Source: Sodalis endosymbiont of Henestaris halophilus (GTDB taxonomy: Bacteria > Pseudomonadota > Gammaproteobacteria > Enterobacterales > Enterobacteriaceae). Taken from it: a DNA stretch of 64,000 bases. A program made the position numbers and the translations under genes. The DNA lies in NCBI RefSeq assembly GCF_900161835.1, contig NZ_LT897836.1, positions 62,001 to 126,000 on the forward strand. The letters are read 5' to 3'. Shown piece after piece: positions 60,184 through 64,000 of the stretch. The number at the start of each line of letters is the position of its first letter. Within the stretch, counting starts at the first letter, position 1. The notes below the pieces were generated by a model. The model had not been told where the DNA came from. It made no database searches and was given only the letters and a program-made list of their open reading frames with translations.

Positions 60184-60579
60184 TTATGCTACATAACATA
60201 TAATCTCGCCGCCAAGACCAGCTTGGCGGGCTGCACGATCAGTCATAATTCCTTTAGAAGTAGAAATAACCGCAATACCCAGTCCTGCCATGACTTTGGG
60301 GAGCATATCTTTTTTCTTATATATGCGAAGACCGGGACGGCTGATACGCTGAATGCGTTCTATTACTGGTTTACCTTGAAAGTACTTAAGTACTAATTTC
60401 AGCGCCGGATTGGTACCGACTTCAACTTTATTATAATCTTTAATAAATCCTTCTTCTTTTAGTAAATTAGCAATTGCCATTTTAAGCTTCGAAGAAGGCA
60501 TGAAGACAGCAGTTTTGTTTGCGGATTGACCGTTACGGATACGAGTTAACATATCCGCGATCGGATCTTGCATACTCAT
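60184..60579 (-). CDS. rpsH: Ribosomal protein uS8
   Basis: Central 16S rRNA-binding protein and, in E. coli, repressor of spc operon translation by binding at the rplE start. The product is 131 residues (E. coli 130; one residue inserted after about position 50). [37 protein letters not shown] and [20 protein letters not shown] are clear. A hairpin like the S8 target remains at the start of rplE. Confidence 0.97.
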   Translation of the reverse strand: MSMQDPIADMLTRIRNGQSANKTAVFMPSSKLKMAIANLLKEEGFIKDYNKVEVGTNPALKLVLKYFQGKPVIERIQRISRPGLRIYKKKDMLPKVMAGLGIAVISTSKGIMTDRAARQAGLGGEIICYVA

Positions 60580-60608
60580 CTCTTTTTACTCTCGTAATTT
60601 ATGATTAT

Positions 60609-60914
60609 TTACCAGCTAGCCTTTCTTAGACCCGGAATTTCACCGCGCATAGCAGCTTCACGGGCTTTGATACGGCTAAGCCCAAATTTTCGTAGAAAAG
60701 CATGCGGCCGACCAGTTTGTCGGCAGCGGTTACGTTGACGAGATGGACTAGAATCACGCGGCAGCGTCTGCAGTTTTAAAACTGCATTCCAACGTTCTTC
60801 GTGAGAAACATTCACATTAGAAACGATATTTTTTAGTTCAGCACGTTTTGTGAAAAATTTATTAGCTAATTTCACGCGTTTTACTTCACGTGCTTTCATA
60901 GATTCTTTAGCCAT
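60609..60914 (-). CDS. rpsN: Ribosomal protein uS14 (zinc-independent type)
   Basis: Small-subunit head protein. The product is 101 residues, the length of the long, Cys-free enterobacterial type. [41 protein letters not shown] and [20 protein letters not shown] are conserved; it ends RKASW. It lies 14 nt after rplE. Confidence 0.97.
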   Translation of the reverse strand: MAKESMKAREVKRVKLANKFFTKRAELKNIVSNVNVSHEERWNAVLKLQTLPRDSSPSRQRNRCRQTGRPHAFLRKFGLSRIKAREAAMRGEIPGLRKASW

Positions 60915-60928
60915 ACAGTAATTATACC

Positions 60929-61468
60929 TTACTTGCGAAATGGAAAGTTGAAGGCGGTCAACAAGGCTCGTCCTTCATCATCAGATTTCGCAGTTGTATT
61001 AATAGTAATATCCAAGCCCCGAACACAATCTACTTTATCGTAGTCGATTTCTGGAAAGATGATATGCTCACGCACACCCATGCTATAGTTGCCACGGCCA
61101 TCAAATGACTTGGCAGAGAGGCCCCGGAAATCACGGATACGCGGTACAGCAATGGAAATTAGTCGTTCGAAGAACTCCCACATGCGTTCGCCTCGTAAGG
61201 TTACTTTGCAACCAATTGGATAGCCCTGACGAATCTTAAAGCCCGCAATAGATTTACGTGCTTTGGTAATCAGCGGTTTTTGGCCGGAAATTGAGGTTAA
61301 ATCGGCAACAGCACTAGCTAATAGCTTTTTATTAGTAATTGCTGCCCCCACCCCCATGTTTAGAACGATCTTTTCGATCCGAGGTACTTGCATGGCAGAA
61401 TAGTATCTGAAATGTTTAATAAGTTGATGTACTACTTTGTATTTGTAGTAACTATGCAATTTTGACAT
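60929..61468 (-). CDS. rplE: Ribosomal protein uL5
   Basis: 5S rRNA-binding protein of the central protuberance. The product is 179 residues, the E. coli length. [71 protein letters not shown] and the end FNFPFRK are typical. I chose ATG 61468 because GGAGAG lies 8 nt upstream and the protein then begins MSKLHSYYK; a TTG at 61483 would sit on that ribosome binding site. Confidence 0.96.
   Translation of the reverse strand: MSKLHSYYKYKVVHQLIKHFRYYSAMQVPRIEKIVLNMGVGAAITNKKLLASAVADLTSISGQKPLITKARKSIAGFKIRQGYPIGCKVTLRGERMWEFFERLISIAVPRIRDFRGLSAKSFDGRGNYSMGVREHIIFPEIDYDKVDCVRGLDITINTTAKSDDEGRALLTAFNFPFRK
61430..61450 (-). promoter_or_regulatory. Putative S8-binding hairpin at the start of rplE
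   Basis: Minus-strand TACTAC (61445-61450) and GTAGTA (61430-61435) pair around a 9-nt loop, within rplE codons 6-12. In E. coli the S8 repressor-binding structure of the spc mRNA lies at this place, with ACTAC and GTAGT arms in the same codons. I infer a conserved feedback site; the internal bulge contacted by S8 was not checked. Confidence 0.5.
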
Positions 61469-61488
61469 TGTACTACTCTCCAAATTGC

Positions 61489-61800
61489 TTAAATAGTTTC
61501 ACCATTAGATTTAAAGACACGTACTTTCTTTCTATCTTCAATCTTAAAGCCCACGCGGTCCGCCTTGTTAGTAATCGTATTGAATATTGCAAGATTAGAG
61601 AGATCGATTGTTGCTTCTCTCTCAATGATGCCACCTAACCGTTTTATTGCTGGGACTGGTTTTTGATGTTTTTTTACTAAATTAATGCCTTCTACTATGG
61701 CTTTACCAGTAGACAAAACACTTTTTACTTTACCGCGTTTACCTTTATCTTTACCGGTCAACACGACGACTTCGTCATTACGACGGATTTTCGCTGCCAT
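61489..61800 (-). CDS. rplX: Ribosomal protein uL24
   Basis: Early assembly protein of the large subunit, placed at the exit tunnel. The product is 103 residues (E. coli 104): [20 protein letters not shown] (KOW motif), [29 protein letters not shown] and the end [10 protein letters not shown]. It lies 10 nt after rplN. Confidence 0.97.
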   Translation of the reverse strand: MAAKIRRNDEVVVLTGKDKGKRGKVKSVLSTGKAIVEGINLVKKHQKPVPAIKRLGGIIEREATIDLSNLAIFNTITNKADRVGFKIEDRKKVRVFKSNGETI

Positions 61801-61810
61801 GTTTTACTCC

Positions 61811-62350
<540 letters not shown>

Positions 62351-62605
62351 TTACGGGAGTGCTTTTTCTAAAACGCGAACCAGCGTCCAGGACTTGGTCT
62401 TGGATATCGGCCGACATTCTCTAATTTCAATGATATCGTTAATCTTGCTATCATTGTTTTCGTCATGTACATGAAACTTGGTAGTTCGTTTAATAAACTT
62501 CCCATAAAGAGGGTGTTTCACAAAACGTTCAATATTTACAACAATAGATTTTGTCATCTTGTCACTGACTACACGACCTTGCAAAGTACGAAATTTATTA
62601 TTCAT
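62351..62605 (-). CDS. rpsQ: Ribosomal protein uS17
   Basis: Primary 16S rRNA-binding protein, last gene of the S10 operon. The product is 84 residues, the E. coli length: [39 protein letters not shown], and [20 protein letters not shown]. It starts 7 nt after rpmC. Confidence 0.97.
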   Translation of the reverse strand: MNNKFRTLQGRVVSDKMTKSIVVNIERFVKHPLYGKFIKRTTKFHVHDENNDSKINDIIEIRECRPISKTKSWTLVRVLEKALP

Positions 62606-62612
62606 AACGCAT

Positions 62613-63918
<1,306 letters not shown>

Positions 63919-63935
63919 TGCTAATCTCCAATATC

Positions 63936-64000
63936 TCAGCGATCTGACAAAACCACAGTAATGTGGCTGGTACGTTTTAGGATACGGTCTGCACGACCCT
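63936..64000 (-). CDS. rplV: Ribosomal protein uL22, C-terminal fragment
   Basis: The minus strand at the right edge translates to [20 protein letters not shown] followed by TGA, the C-terminus of L22 (E. coli [20 protein letters not shown]). The rest of the gene lies outside the window. Position before rpsC is that of the S10 operon. Confidence 0.93.
   Translation of the reverse strand, partial: GRADRILKRTSHITVVLSDR

Overview
The window reads as part of the chromosome of a gammaproteobacterium of the Enterobacterales undergoing genome erosion, most likely a host-restricted insect endosymbiont of the low-coding-density type seen in Sodalis-like or Serratia symbiotica-like lineages. I cannot name the species from sequence alone. 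Every intact gene is a close homologue of an Escherichia coli gene, usually of almost the same length. Intact coding sequence adds up to only about 28 kb of 64 kb. The rest is very AT-rich, stop-riddled DNA without insertion sequences, rRNA genes, CRISPR arrays or convincing tRNA genes.

Layout: 1-9431 is the dense envelope/lipid A/fatty acid cluster bamA(partial)-skp-lpxD-fabZ-lpxA-lpxB-dnaE-accA in E. coli order, with rnhB eroded. 9432-28693 has a few glycolytic and other genes (pfkA, tpiA, fpr, emrD, a truncated ftsN) widely separated by gene-free DNA. 28694-39064 holds pgi, ubiA and plsB, also far apart. 39065-53642 is almost entirely decayed except for rplY. 53643-64000 is the compact ribosomal protein block rplQ-rpoA-rpsD-rpsK-rpsM (alpha operon), rpmJ-secY-rplO-rpmD-rpsE-rplR-rplF-rpsH-rpsN-rplE-rplX-rplN (spc operon) and rpsQ-rpmC-rplP-rpsC-rplV(partial) (S10 operon), all on the minus strand.

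The main discovery from reading the deserts is that they are fossil beds. By translating them against the E. coli gene order I could read relics of cytR and the SPOR domain of ftsN, ubiC, dgkA, lexA and trkA, plus weaker candidates for rnhB, mscL and dinF, each at the place and on the strand expected from E. coli synteny. The lexA relic has lost its ATG (now ATA) and carries two nonsense codons. ftsN keeps an open reading frame for its membrane anchor and essential periplasmic segment while the SPOR domain behind it lies in the same frame, interrupted by nonsense codons.

The surviving genes describe a cell that keeps lipid A synthesis (lpxA, lpxB, lpxD), fatty acid synthesis (fabZ, accA), outer membrane protein assembly (skp, bamA), phospholipid synthesis (plsB), glycolysis (pgi, pfkA, tpiA), a late ubiquinone step (ubiA, without ubiC), replication (dnaE), secretion (secY) and translation. 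Regulation has been pared down (lexA and cytR dead), but autoregulatory sites of the ribosomal operons (S4 leader, S8 hairpin) are still visible. TpiA carries an unusual Asp in place of an invariant Glu. No clearly new biological system was found; several perfect inverted repeats in the deserts are recorded because no gene explains them.
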